This document shows, in pieces, positions 47,524-59,735 of a stretch of 64,000 nucleotides of DNA (position 1 is the stretch's first letter; each line of letters opens with the position of its first letter). A program made the translations under genes and the position numbers. Where the stretch lies: NCBI GenBank assembly GCA_026168455.1, contig CM047427.1, forward strand, positions 58,667,249-58,731,248, written 5' to 3'. This stretch comes from Theocolax elegans. Lineage: Eukaryota; Arthropoda; Insecta; Hymenoptera; Cerocephalidae. The notes beneath the pieces are model-generated. The model had not been told where the DNA came from and did no database searches. It saw only the letters and a program-made list of their open reading frames with translations.

Positions 47524-49694
47524 ATATATATATAACTATATGCGGATACCACGACATTATATAGTATTACCAACTCATTAAAACTTATTTGCAAATTGTG
47601 CCACCTTTTCGATCGTTTGTTCTCCTGATTTAATCAAAGCTCCACGCGTCAAGTTATTTTCCAACTGAAAATTAGATTATTACACCTATATAGTTACAAG
47701 TGTTATATACTTATACAGTTATAGGTATATGTTTACCTTTATATTATCGATTCCGGCGTGAATGCCGTAATACTCGTACGGGTGTGACTTATTATATTAT
47801 TTTAAGCATAAGTCAAATATCTATTGCACCAGGGTTCATTTAATTTTCAAATGGTAAACAATTCAATCCAATATATTTAAAAAATAAACTTATTCAATCA
47901 ATGTCGATTGAACTTGTTGCTAAGTAATAATAATAAATAAGTACAATACCCAAGTACTTGTATGTATAAGTATTGTATCGGTGAACCGTAAGTACGTTCA
48001 TCGGAGACGGAAAATATATATATATACAAGTTGGTACTTACCCAATAATCTTGTGGTACAAAAATGTAGCCTCATTTCTTCTAATGTATTTGTATAGGTA
48101 AGCAGATAGGTAAGTATACTTGTTGTTCAACCTATCGAAATATTTGACGTGTAGCTGTCCCGTTCGTGAGTATCAGGAGAACAAAATGTACCAGCAGATG
48201 GCGACTCGAGATTATTGAGTTTGAGAATGCCAACTTTTTGCCCAATTATACCCGTTATTCTTCTATACTTTTATATTTTATTGTGTTACTGCAGCTAGTT
48301 ATAATACAACGATTTATTCTTCAATCGCTAAATCGTTCGGTTATGCTTATCTTTTTCTTTTATTTATCTTTGTCTTATATAAAGAACGATCTAACAAATG
48401 ATATATTATATGTCACTTTTGTAATTCTAAATAATTTCATATTACCTTTTCATATAGTTGTCACGTCTACCTACCTTCCTGGACACAAATATTAAAATAT
48501 TGGACGGATTCTCAAAAGTTAAAAGGTATATCGTACTTGTGCAAATGTCTAAAGTATCAAAGATATGTAAAAGATTACTTTTTAAATAATTGTTACACCA
48601 AACATTACTGAGATACTCAAGCTTTTTATTTCAGTCTCGACTTATAGAATAACAATAAAGATAGTCGTTATAACAACATACTTAGTTTTTAATTATAATC
48701 CTTCATAAGATTACGATTAACTCATTAAGTGCGTCAGATAAAAATTTAGCAAAATTTTGCTCGAGTCTTTTGATTACGCAACGAGCCAATTTTACGGCTT
48801 GTTTATTTATCTTTACGTACGAATCAAAAAAATCGTGTACGTATCATTCATAATTATCAGATGACCTTATGTACAATTATAATTTATATTCTTACAGAAT
48901 TAACAAACTTTATTTGTATCGTATTATCGAATGTAAAGAAAGTTCGAAATTTGTTATTTTAAAATTTATGAATAAAAATTAATACCTAGTGTCAATAGTA
49001 TAAACAACTCTTTCGAATAAAACCAGTAATTATTCTGTGACAAGGATAGTCACTACAAAGCGTATTCGTTTTGCATTATGACAAGAATAAGAAATTGTTA
49101 TCGTAAAATACAGACTAGGAATATTTTAGGCTAGTATCGTTTTCAATAAGAGTTAAAAAAACACTTGTTACACATACGTCGATCGAACACAGCTTACACT
49201 ACGCGCTACGATAAATAGCCGTTTTCGCTCAGTCGTCAAGGTAAAGAACAAATGTGGAATGATTACAAGGAGATGTATAGGCAAAATTCAAAATAGAAAA
49301 TTAAGAATTTAATTTCATGCCTAAAATTATGTTCAAATTAAATCGTTGGAACAGCCAAATTTTATCAAACCGTCAACTCTAAGTGTACACAAATGCATAA
49401 AAACAGGAAACGGTATACGTACGTCTTGCGTTACGTCGATATTTACATTGTATTTACTTTGTAGTTTTCGTTATTTGGATCTAATCTAAGTGCTTTATCT
49501 AATATATCCCATAGAATAATTGCATTTAAATTTTCAATAAGTATTATCCAACATACTTTTGTTCAAAGTGATAAAAATAGTAGAATTATTTATACGAAAA
49601 TGTGAGCAAACAACCCTATTGTCGTAAAATGTTTAAAAATTGTAGATATCGCGTAGTAATGTAAATTCAATTGTTTTATCCATAAGAAAATTTG
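47524..49694. other. Intergenic AT-rich DNA between Kdm3 and Adpgk, no gene seen
   Basis: AT-rich throughout with short TA runs near 48016. A 109-codon frame at 48166-48495 is Phe/Leu/Ile-rich, as AT-rich DNA produces, and has no recognisable domain. Confidence 0.45.
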
Positions 49695-49969
49695 TTTATT
49701 CTTTTTGTTACGTAGAATAACGTACTAGTAATAATTTTACTAGTGTTTACGCTTAATTATTTCAATCAATTATTTTACTTTGACAATAATGGAAAATGTC
49801 AAATATTCGGTAAAACGATTAATTATTCGCGGATATCGAATGAAATTAATAATTACGAATATACGATTACTACCGATAAGTAGTTAAAATAAATCAAGAA
49901 TTTACGTCAAGAATATAAAATGAGTGTATCGATACTCAACATAAAGGAAATAAGCAACTTGCGAGTTGT

Positions 49970-50212
49970 TTAAATCTGAAGAACAAGACCGGCACTAGAA
50001 ATGTTGTCACCTCCTCCAGCGGTTTGGCTAACATCGGTACAAACGAGTACCGGAGCAACACAAATATCAACATCTATGCGCCGACCAGCGACGTGGAAAA
50101 CTTCTTCCCAACACGCTACTGGCTTCTCTGCATTCAGAGGAATCCTTGTCCCCGAGATTATCGAGGTCGTGAAACTTTCGTCCATAATCAATGTAGCTTT
50201 TTGCAAGTCAAT
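49970..50212 (-). CDS. Adpgk: Adpgk exon 4 with catalytic GGGD
   Basis: The acceptor reads ACATTTTCAG. There are 80 codons plus stop TAA at 49970-49972. It encodes VAPVLVCTDVSQTAGGGDN, which includes the glycine-rich anion hole and catalytic Asp. A minus-strand AATAAA (plus-strand TTTATT at 49695-49700) about 270 bp downstream is a plausible poly(A) signal. Confidence 0.93.
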   Translation of the reverse strand: MDLQKATLIMDESFTTSIISGTRIPLNAEKPVACWEEVFHVAGRRIDVDICVAPVLVCTDVSQTAGGGDNISSAGLVLQI

Positions 50213-51888
50213 CTGAAAATGTTCAATCAATGTAGCAAAATTATTATAGATTACCAGCTTGCCGTTAACTGGAAAAAGTTTAACAATTCTCTCAAACTTA
50301 CGTTACTCGTACTACAAACATGACGATGAGCCGTGAGAGACGCTTTAGCCGCAGCAGCGACGGTATTTTTCCAAGACGAATCTTTAACGGTCAAAATTGC
50401 TTGGTACGCAAGTGTATGAACGTGAATTCTGGTGAGCGTTCTAGCTCCTTCGATACCTTGACCTCTCGTCCTGATCAATTTAAACAGCGCTCGCATCTGA
50501 TCGAGGACGGTTGCTACTCTTGGTGTCGAATCCGCAACTAACGAAATATTTCCATAGTACAATGAATTGTGTAGATTTGCGATCTCCTGCTCGTTCATTC
50601 CGAGACTATCGGCATAAGGAATAATCATTATGTTTAAATCCTTCATAAGATTCTCCTCGGCAAAAGAGGCCATTTCAAAGTGAATCTTTGTAGTTTTAGG
50701 CTGATTCCGCATTTGGTCCCTCAATTTTACCAAGCGAGTGGATCGTTTGTCATCGTCAAAAGGAAAATTATCCATCATTTGCAGGCCACTGATTATTAAC
50801 AGGTCCGGTTTGAACTCTGGAAGGATTTTTGCTAGCTCTTCCAATCCACTAGCTTCTGGATTGTGAACGTCGTTGTGTATAATATACCTATCAAATAGAA
50901 TTTCAATACCATATTATTATTTATTATTACAATTAATTTCATTTTAACAAATACGGTTCTGTTACACTAACTCAATATATATATATATATATGTACACAC
51001 ACACACACACGCGCGCGCGCACACAAACTTTGTGATATGCCCATAAAAAAACAATGCCTGAAAATTGAGAAGCAATTCAAGTAATACAATAGATGGGTTT
51101 TAAAATGTTCATGTTATAGTGTATTGAAAAAATAGATTTTGAATATTAACAAAATCGTAAATGTATATACCTATTTGCCCGAGGAGTGGTATACGGTCCC
51201 CAAATGTCTCCTCTTTTATATTCTAGTATTAAATGTACATCATCTCTTTCGACCTCACCTCCGACTACTGTGATAGCTTCTGGAATCATTTGTAGTAAAG
51301 AAGTAGTCATTTTAGCAGCAAGAACTACATCACAGCCTTCTCTGACGAGCCTCATTGCCATGACAGCAGCATTCCCTCCTATGGCAGAGTAAGAGGATGG
51401 GTACAAGCGAGCTGCAGCCACCAGATTATCGAATAATGTGCTGTTTGACATGTAGCGCCTATAACATATTTTATTTAATTCAAATAATGATAAAGACATT
51501 ATTCTAAATATGAAACATTCTATAATACTCTTATAAAAGGGAATAGTTAATTTACTAACTCTGCAGCTGCTCCATGCCTAAAGTAATAAGCAAAACTTTT
51601 GAGAAGTTCTTCTTTGGTAGTGATTTCGTCGAAATGCTGTGGTAGGCCAATATCTGGAGAATATTCCAAGAGATTACCAGCTTCTATATAGACATCGGTA
51701 CAAATTCCATAACCAATGGCAACTCTAGGCCTGGGACTAACTGTGTACTTGTTTTCTAACTTTTCTAAAGCTTTCAACACAGTATGCAATTGACTTTGTA
51801 AAACGTCTGTTGAATTTCTGTAGTAAACAGCTAATAAAACGCCTAAAAAGGCGAAGGCTGTCCCAAGTTTTACTTTACCGTATCCCAT
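49970..51888 (-). CDS. Adpgk: ADP-dependent glucokinase
   Basis: Four exons on the minus strand (51888-51560, 51458-51171, 50887-50302, 50212-49970) join in phase to 481 residues. The enzyme phosphorylates glucose to glucose-6-phosphate with ADP as donor; animal orthologues are of similar length (about 500) and associate with the endoplasmic reticulum. The start is the ATG ten bases inside an exon whose acceptor is TTTTTTACAG, beginning at 51898. The N-terminus has a hydrophobic segment (residues 8-23) that fits a signal peptide or anchor. Family blocks include VAIGYGICTDVY, YSAIGGNAAVMAMRL, HLILEYKRGDIWG, ANRYIIHND, PDLLIISGLQMM and KIHFEMASF. The C-terminal GGGDN (467-471) carries the catalytic Asp470 of the ribokinase-like GxGD motif. 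The gene appears intact. It is convergent to Kdm3 and divergent from Mad. Confidence 0.93.
50302..50887 (-). CDS. Adpgk: Adpgk exon 3
   Basis: The acceptor reads TTTGATAG and the donor GTAAGT. It is 586 nt, phase 2 to 0. It encodes NRYIIHNDVHN, PDLLIISGLQMMDNFPFDDD, IHFEMASFAEENLM, IIPYADSLGMNEQEI, and RIHVHTLAYQAILT. Confidence 0.93.
50975..51028. repeat. Compound (TA)n(CA)n(CG)n(CA)n microsatellite in Adpgk intron
   Basis: TA repeats pass to AC, then GC, then AC repeats, all alternating purine-pyrimidine and so potentially Z-DNA forming. It lies in the 283-bp intron between Adpgk exons 2 and 3. Confidence 0.92.
51171..51458 (-). CDS. Adpgk: Adpgk exon 2
   Basis: The acceptor reads TGTTATAG and the donor GTATAT. 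It is 288 nt, phase 2 to 2. It encodes RYMSNSTLFDNLVAAA, YSAIGGNAAVMAMRLV and VHLILEYKRGDIWGPY, which line the sugar-binding side in this fold. Confidence 0.92.
51560..51888 (-). CDS. Adpgk: Adpgk exon 1 (coding part)
   Basis: This is 329 nt, ending in phase 2 at donor GTTAGT (51559 downward). It encodes the hydrophobic N-terminus, VAIGYGICTDVYIEAGNLL and ITTKEELLKSFAYYF, and ends in the split Glu codon. The GTTAGT donor is chosen because it is the only one that keeps frame with the next exon. Confidence 0.9.
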
Positions 51889-52527
51889 TTTTAATTGTCT
51901 GTAAAAAAAGTACAATAAGACAGGTGTCAGCAACAGCTAAAATTGTGCTTAAACTGCTTAAACAGCTTAAACTGGCTATTATTATTTAATTCATTAATGG
52001 GAACAAATTATAGTAGAATTGAGATTTTATTAATTAAGAAAACATTATTTTAAAATAAAAAAGGCATTATACAATAAAATTAAAATTGTCAATAATCCTG
52101 TTTTAAAATAGAATAAATATATTAAATTAAATGTGAAAAGCAGGTGGTGGTTTTGAAATATAAATAAACAATTGCATTTGAACTTGCTAAGAAACTACAC
52201 AAATTACATTTAAAGTTAAAACAATATATAAAGAGAGGTATTAAATAAAATATTTCATCAACAGTACACTGTACAAGTATAGAAAGTTATAGTTGTATGT
52301 AAGTAGATACAAGAAGAAGTAGTATAAAGTATAAAGTTGCAAAAAAATAACCGAGTAAAAAAGTTGAAGGATGTTTAGAAACTAGGCATAGGTGCGTAAG
52401 TAGTTATTGTTAATACAAAATGTAAGTAGCAAAACCCATGATCAAAGTAAAAGATTAAAATAAATTCATAGAGTAAGAAGAAAGAGAAATAATCGAGCTG
52501 GAAAATACAGAAAATAGGGTATTATAC

Positions 52528-53000
52528 CTTGTAGATAGTGAAATATGTTAAACGCTTAGTTTCGCGCAGTGCAGACCAGCGTTTTCTTTCCGGGGACTCT
52601 GGGGACTGGGGAGCCAGCTGCCAGCGCCCAGCAGTGCCAGTATTCAGCAAGAACTCAGGAAGTGAGGAGTCAGGACTGAAGGATCGAGGTACTAGATGGG
52701 TGGAAAATAAAGGAAAAAGAAAAGGAAAGGAGGATAGAGAGGATGGAGGTTAGGAAGTTCGGAGTAGAGGAGTTGGTAGTTGGGGAAAAGCAATGGGAGC
52801 AGCCCGAGCAGCTGGCTTGTGGCCTGTAGCCTGCCAGTGCCACATTCGATCGCTCTCGCGAGTCTCGCAGCCTCACGTTCATGCCCTTATCCGACGTTCG
52901 AGTGGTACAGGCTACAGGAGGAGTTGCACAGTGACACTTTTTATCGTATCTCAAATTCTCAAATCTGAATGATCGTCTCTCTATTATAGATTCTCGATAT
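52528..53000 (-). promoter_or_regulatory. Candidate Adpgk 5' UTR exon and promoter
   Basis: The coding exon starts at an acceptor, so an upstream non-coding exon must exist. A minus-strand donor-like AAG|GTATAA lies at 52528/52527, at the edge of a GC-richer block reaching about 53280. Assigning this as the 5' exon is inference; the transcription start is not located. Confidence 0.3.
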
Positions 53001-55682
53001 TTGACTGGCAGTATGGTAGACGGTAGGCGGTAGGCGGTAGTGACTAGTGGTAGTAGGCGGTAGCAGCCTGCAGCCCGCAGCCCGCAGCCCGCAGCCGCGC
53101 AACGTCGTTCAGGAATTCAGGAACGCGTACGATCTATCCGTACGACCAATGACCATTGTGAATTGTGATTGTGAGTGTTGTCACTGGCCACTGCAAAGCA
53201 CGACGCAGACGACCGCGCGGCGCTATATGGCTACATCACAATTCACACACAGCAGTAGAGCAGTTACATCTTGCGGGGGCCTATGAAGATTGCACCCATA
53301 ATCAATATTTTGATACGAGTAGTATATAAATCGATTGCTCGTAAAAAATTACAAAATATTGATATTCAACATTTTTTTGCTTGTGGCTTTGTTTTTGTAC
53401 AATATGCAAAAATCACTTGGGTGCTGCACCCAATTTTCGACCCTTATTTTAAACGTAATAAAACGATTTTAAAATAATCTAGCCCAACCTATTAAGATTG
53501 CTCGTGATCTGCTCGTCATACACCCGAAGCCTAAATTTATAAATTAATAAAAAAATAAAATTATGATATTTTGTTAATCTTTCCTTTCACTCGTTTGTCG
53601 CGCATGCGTAATAGTGGCACAGCGCCAATTTTAAAAATGTTTTTCACTTGGGTGCGAGTGTGCGACACTTCTTATTTGATTTTTTCTTCCAATATAGAAA
53701 AAGACGTCTCAAGCAATCTAGACTAGCCTATTGTATGGGTCTCTGCGCACCCCCGTAGTGAAAAATTAGAAAGAGAAATAATTTAGGGGAGACTGAGGCA
53801 TTTTTTAAATTAATAGTTTTATAAAAAATTTATTTATTTAATGATATAATTTAATAATTTTGTACTGGGTTATATCAAATAATATTTGTTTTTTTATTTC
53901 AGAGATTTCAATATTAATTGCATTACTTTTTGTTTTTGTAATTCCTAGTCTCTCTTCTCGAATGTTCTTGTTTAACAATGTTGATTTAATCTTTTTACCT
54001 TTTGTTTCTTCTAGATTTGACACCCGATGAACATGCTACAAAATCACCGTGCACCCGTTAAATTAACACGTTCAAATTTATCCCAGGGTTCGTGTTCAAA
54101 ATTAACCCAAAATAGAAAAAAACTTTAGATAGACACTTACACAGTGCAGAACAATAGATTAATATTTTTCAACGTAATTTACGGTCAAAAGATGCTAGTA
54201 CGAATACTTTCAATGTGTGTGATTTGCCAGGTATATATAAACTACAGCGCAAGTGTGCTTTCAAAAACTAAGAAGTACAAATAAAATAGAATGAGTTTTT
54301 TTTCATTTTGGCAGGTCTCGAGTAAACGTATTAAACAATCGATTCGAAATAGCTCGTAACTATGGTGTGTAGCATATCATTGTTAGTGTGGGTGTATACA
54401 GGTAAGCTTAACGTTGCGCGCGTTCGACAATGCCGCAACTCGTAACGCAAACGAAACGCAAACGCAAGCAACAGTCTGAGTCGAGTCAACTGCAGTTCAA
54501 CACTGTCGTCACTGTCGTCACTGTCGTCCCGTCTGCAGCCCCGCAGCTCCGCGCGTAGTAGCGTATAACAAATAACAAATAACAAATAGGAACAATTGTT
54601 GGCTCGAGCTCGAGTTTCGAACTCTCGACTCGACGCTTCGACGCTTCGACGCTTCGACGTCGCTTCGTTCGCTCGGCAGCACGGCAGCACAGCAGCTACG
54701 AGTTAAGCTAGAGTAGGCGATCAGATCAGTGGCTCGGAGCCAGCCGGAGCACCGAGCTCGAGCAGTTACGAGTGACGAGCCGTCGTGTCGCGTGTGTCGT
54801 ACCCTCGTACCACTCACACTTCGCACTCGTACTCTCGTAGTAGTCGTAGTTCGTACCTCGTGTGACCTCGTCCCTACCCGGCTGTTGCCTTCTTGCGCAG
54901 CTGCGTGTTATTCAGGCTCTACACTCTACAGTCTATTGAATCGTCTGTCATAGTGAGTAGTCAGTCTGCCTGAGGCTCGAGGCCCGAGGCCCGAGGGCGA
55001 GTGACGAGTCTACCGTACCGTGCGAGCGTGCTACTCTGAGCGTACACGGTATATCTTAGGGTACCCCTAGCTCGTATCGTATGTTCAAATAACATTGTCA
55101 ATTTGTGATTGCGTGTGAGCACTGAGCCGTGAGGTGAGAGTGTGAGACCACTCGGGTTCGAGTGTCGAGTTTCAAGCAGCTACCAAGAGTCAAGAGTCAA
55201 GAGTCAAGACTCGTCGAACGAATCTGTTTCGTGGGTTCTACACTCTACACTCTACAGTCATTGGATGGACGTTCAACGAGTAACGTATACAACTTGACTA
55301 ATTGACTATATATAACCTTACAGTCTTTCTTATTGCACGAGAATTGTCGATCTCATCCAAGTTTGTTGTCTGACTACGGAGGGAAGGTGGTGGTGGAGGA
55401 GGTGGAGAAGGTGGAGGAAGAGGCGGACGAGTGGAAAAGTTTCGAGGTTATAGGTTATGCCAACGATACCCAACCGATTTTTCCTTTGGTTCAACGAAAG
55501 CGGTTCTTTTTTCCGTCGCTTTAACTTGTCGGTATTACACGGTTGGTGTTCGAGTTTCTCGAGCGCTTATTTTTAATCGATTGTTTAATCATGATTAATT
55601 AGTAATTCAGTACGCGTTCTCTTTCTGCGTATGTACGTGCGCTATATTCTTAATGTACTTCACACCTTGTAACGCAAGTATT

Positions 55683-55782
55683 TGTATTTCCCTTATTTCC
55701 CTTATTTCCCTTATTTTCGTTATTTTCTTTATTTTCGTTATTTCCGTTATTTCCGTTATTTTCGTTATTTCCATTATTTGCA
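55683..55782. repeat. 9-bp minisatellite TTATTTCCC/TTATTTTCG
   Basis: About ten copies of a nonamer based on TTATTTYC(C/G), which gives an Ile/Ser/Val/Phe-rich spurious frame. Confidence 0.9.
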
Positions 55783-56135
55783 TAATCGACGATTCGAACT
55801 CTGTCTCTGTGTTTAATTTTTCGTTTTATTTTGCTATTGTTGTATTCGTAAACATTAAATTCGGAACAGACAATTAATTAACAATGCAAGTGTAGAATGA
55901 AATGAAACCCGGGTGAATTGGATTGGGTTGGTTTAGTTGAGCTTCGGAGACTCGGGAAAAACGTCGAGTGTACGACGTTGTGATAGACGTATAGTTAAAT
56001 AAAGTAAATTGAAACGCGCAAGTCGAGACGTCGAGAGAGAACCGAGAGTGGTCGAGTGGTCGAGTGGTCGAGTGGTCTGGTCACCAGATGCGGAATCGGT
56101 GAGGCTCAGCTCAGGCAAGCTCAGGAGTCGGCTGT

Positions 56136-56168
56136 CGGTCGGTCGGTCGGTCGGTCGGTTGGTCGGCC
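56136..56168. repeat. (GGTC)n tetramer array
   Basis: Eight GGTC/GGTT units, following GAGTGGTC repeats at 56046-56076. Confidence 0.9.
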
Positions 56169-59005
56169 AGCCTCTTCTTCGTTGCCAGTCCCCACCCCGA
56201 AAGGAAAGGTACTCGAGATCCCTCGATCTTCCGAGTTCCGAGGTTGACCGAGGCTCCCCGAGGCCCTCCGAGGCCCTCCGATGCCCTCCGATCTTCTCGG
56301 CAGGCAAGCTGGCAAGCCGCTGAGAGACCTGAGATTCGAAACAGTCGCAACGAGTCGCAACACCTACACGCTCAGGGTACACCCTATTCTAACCCGTAGC
56401 CAAATACTTACGCGTAAACCTTTGCGTTAATATCAAACTGCCGAGCGACTCGTCTTCGTTAGACGTTATGTCCAATTATCGCGATAACGATCGCTCGGCC
56501 GAGTCGGGACATCGGGAAATCGGGTCGAGAGATCGTATGTATCGCGTTGCGCGCGCATAATCGCCTCCTTCTGCCACCAAACTCCTTCACTCGCTACACA
56601 AAATTATTTATAACTGCAATATGATAATACTGTTCATACGATGATTTGCGCTCGTACCATCGTTTACCATAAAATACCTATTGATTCCCTCTCGACTCTC
56701 AACTCTCAACTCTCAACTTTGAAACTTTTCTTTTGGCTCTCCAAAAGGACGGGTCATTATTTTTACCCAATTCGATTTGAGCAACACTTGGGAAAAATGG
56801 TATCTGCAACGGTGATATCAATGTACCAGACATTTCTAGTTATTCGTTGACGTTACATACGATCTATTCTAGGTATTATCTCCGAGGGAAACTGTGAAAA
56901 ATAATCAAAGATAAATAAATATGATACATTATCCTTATCTCTATCGTTTGATCGAGTACCTGATATACTCGATCGTTGTCTGTCGGCTCATCAAAATGTG
57001 TACATTTACATTTACTTAGTAAAATGAACTATTTTACGTAGAGCCGCAAATACGCCAATACTCGATAATTAAAATATTTATCGTTATGTGAAACTACACG
57101 AGTCTTCGAGAAACTACGCGGTATATTATATATAGGTATTTTCGACGATGGAATGATTTTAATGCAGTTGCAGGTACAGTTGCAGGTGCAGTTGAAATGT
57201 AAACGTTTAAAACTTTGCGAATACCGTATAACTTGATGTTCAATTGTTTTTAGTCTCTCAGTATTTGGAATTTTGACCTGTTCTGTTTGGTCGGTAACAA
57301 ACTAACAATCAGGTACGCCATCATTCCATATTGACGTCTTCGGTCGTCTGCGGTACGGCTCCAACTCAATAAGCGAAGCTTCATTTCATTAATTATTTAA
57401 AGTTTGCCAAATTTCATTTTTTACACAATCACTTTATTTATATACTTTAGCTCTATTAGAAATTAAAACCATTTTTCCAAGGTGAAAAAAAATCAATATT
57501 TAGTTATCGGTAGATATTGATTGGTTATTATCTCTAAAATAGCTACTTACTTATACTTACTTACTTAATTACTTACCCGAAACTATCAAGTAATGGTCAA
57601 GTGTTTCATGTTATTTAAACGAATGCATAATGCATAATGTTTAATATCCTTAAATTCCGGGGTTCGGGGTTTCATTGTCAACATTTATCCTCACTACCTT
57701 ACCGAAACCATGATTATTGGTAATAGATCTGTAAATAAGTAAAAGAGTATGTGAAAAAAATAAGAGAGAAAGCGCCTTCGTTTGTTAATAAACAAACTGT
57801 GTGCTGATGAATTTTGGACTAAAGTATTATTGTTTTCTCCAGAAAATTCCTTTTTAATTAAAATATCAAACTAGTCTCAAAAGGTGGAAAGATTTAACAT
57901 TTCTAATAAGAGTTTTCTTTAAATCAAAAGAATATTTTAGTATGAAATGCAGCACATAGCTAGATCATACGAATATAAACATAGGTGCCTTTTCTATTAT
58001 ACTTTTACACACTCTTTTATTTGGGTTATTAATTAATTAACACAAGTTTCATAAGTTTTGCGTGAACGTTACTTAATTATTTTTTACTTAATTGAAATGT
58101 TTGCATTATTTGAACAACGTAACGAGCAGTACGTTCATTTAAACATTCGGATTAACATTTTCATTTTCATAATTTTTTATTATCGCTGCGACGGAATATA
58201 AATTCTTAGCATAAGAGAAACCCGAATGTTGTTACAACCGAATAAGTACCGTAATTTATCAATAACAACTTTGTAATGGTGTAGTATTTACTTTGAAGAT
58301 AATGTGTGTGTATTTTTTCAAATTTTCTTATAAATAAATCGACTAGATTTGGACTATTATTTCAGATTTTTAGTACTACATAGAATCTTTGATTTTTGTT
58401 AAATTATAATAATAAGGTTTTCTGCAATTTGGGTATCTCATCCCGATGAAAGTGGTAGTTAAAGACAGATAGTTAAAGTAAATTTGTGTAAATTGCGTAA
58501 AATGACCGGAAAGCGCGTCAGAAAGAAGCGTAGATATACTCTGTATTAGAGATTGAATTATGATAGGTACGCATTAATATTTAGTAATATAATTTGTTTG
58601 TAAAACTACCGATCGTGTGACATCGGACCGATAGCGATGGCGAATCATTAAACTACCTATTCCGAGATATTCCAAGTGAGTTGCTCGATAAATGGATTTA
58701 AACAAATATCCGGTATCCACGTCCTTTTTGTAATCAGATCTTGTTAATGTTTTCGTTAATCATTGTTCTGTATATTGTAAATGTCAAAATATACGATACT
58801 GAGATATTTTAAAATGTTTTAATCGAACGCGTTTTAATCACTTTGTCAAATATTATACCCTGCGGAAAACTGTAATATAATGAGTTGCATAGAGTCTTTA
58901 AGGAAAGTTGCGTATATAATCAATATCAATAGGATTGACAGTATACGTTTAAATACGAAAACTAGGTTAACATAGGTTTTTCCTACAAGAGTATTATTGC
59001 TCGAC

Positions 59006-59037
59006 ACTTTCCACTTTCCACTTTCCACTTTCCACTC
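59006..59037. repeat. CTTTCCA heptamer tandem repeat
   Basis: About four copies of CTTTCCA. Confidence 0.85.
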
Positions 59038-59691
59038 CCGTATTAATAATCGAATATATACCGCGGTTGAATCAACGAAAAAATATGGAATATTAAATGT
59101 ATTAGGTATATAGTCGATTCGAAGGATTTTGCGTTATTTGCGCGCGCGGGGTAGACCGGATTCCATAGACCGGAGACCAGTGAGAGCAGGACCGATAAAC
59201 GATCGACCTTTACCTTACGGACTTATTTCGAGCACACTTGGCTCCCTGAACGAAAGAAAAGAAAACGGTGTGTTACAACCTGCCCTAGGTGGCCTCCATC
59301 GATGCGTACACATACACCCACGGGCTCGTGTACCTGCGAACGACCGAGCGAGCGCGCGGAGGGAGAGCCCCGAAATTCGAGCCGCTTGATTTTGGACGTA
59401 ACTCGAAAATGTGTATACTCTTATCCATTCGCAACGTTTAAACGGTTAATTAAAAATGGTTTTAAACTGATTAATTAAAAATTGTTCCGTTGATTAGACT
59501 TTGCGCGTTCGATAACATCACATATATACGTGCAGTCGTTAATACGTCTTCTTCTTTTCTACTTCGTTTCCTTTACATTTTCCTAAAATTCCTTAGATTT
59601 CCTCAGAGTACTAATCTAAAGTCTAATGATTAAAAGCTACAATTTTCGTGTACTTTAGTCAGTTGTCATCAATGCAGGGAAATGGATATTA

Positions 59692-59735
59692 GATATTATA
59701 TATTACATATTACATATTACATATTACATATTACA
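59692..59735. repeat. ATATTAC heptamer-like tandem repeat
   Basis: About six units of CATATTA. Confidence 0.85.

Larger units (their letters stand above)
53001..56500. other. Intergenic region, partly GC-rich and full of short tandem duplications
   Basis: GC-richer blocks at 53000-53280 and 54330-56400 are dense in 2-6 copy tandem repeats of 7-15 bp, for example ACTGTCGTC near 54502-54529, CGACGCTTCGACGCTTCGAC near 54630-54660, GAGTCAA near 55187-55210, GAGTGGTC near 56046-56076 and GGTC at 56136-56166. TATATAA at 55307-55313 is an isolated TATA-like site. It may hold far-upstream Mad promoters or Adpgk regulatory DNA. No coding exon was found. Confidence 0.4.

Noticed and set aside
53400..53770. 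Two copies of CACTTGGGTGC followed by AATCTAG-like sequence, considered as a transposon
   Set aside because: Similarity is limited to short patches and no ends or target duplications could be defined.
56009..56363. Overlapping ORFs on both strands upstream of Mad
   Set aside because: They follow tandem repeats (GGTC, GAGTGGTC, CCGAGGCCCT) and lack splice or start context.
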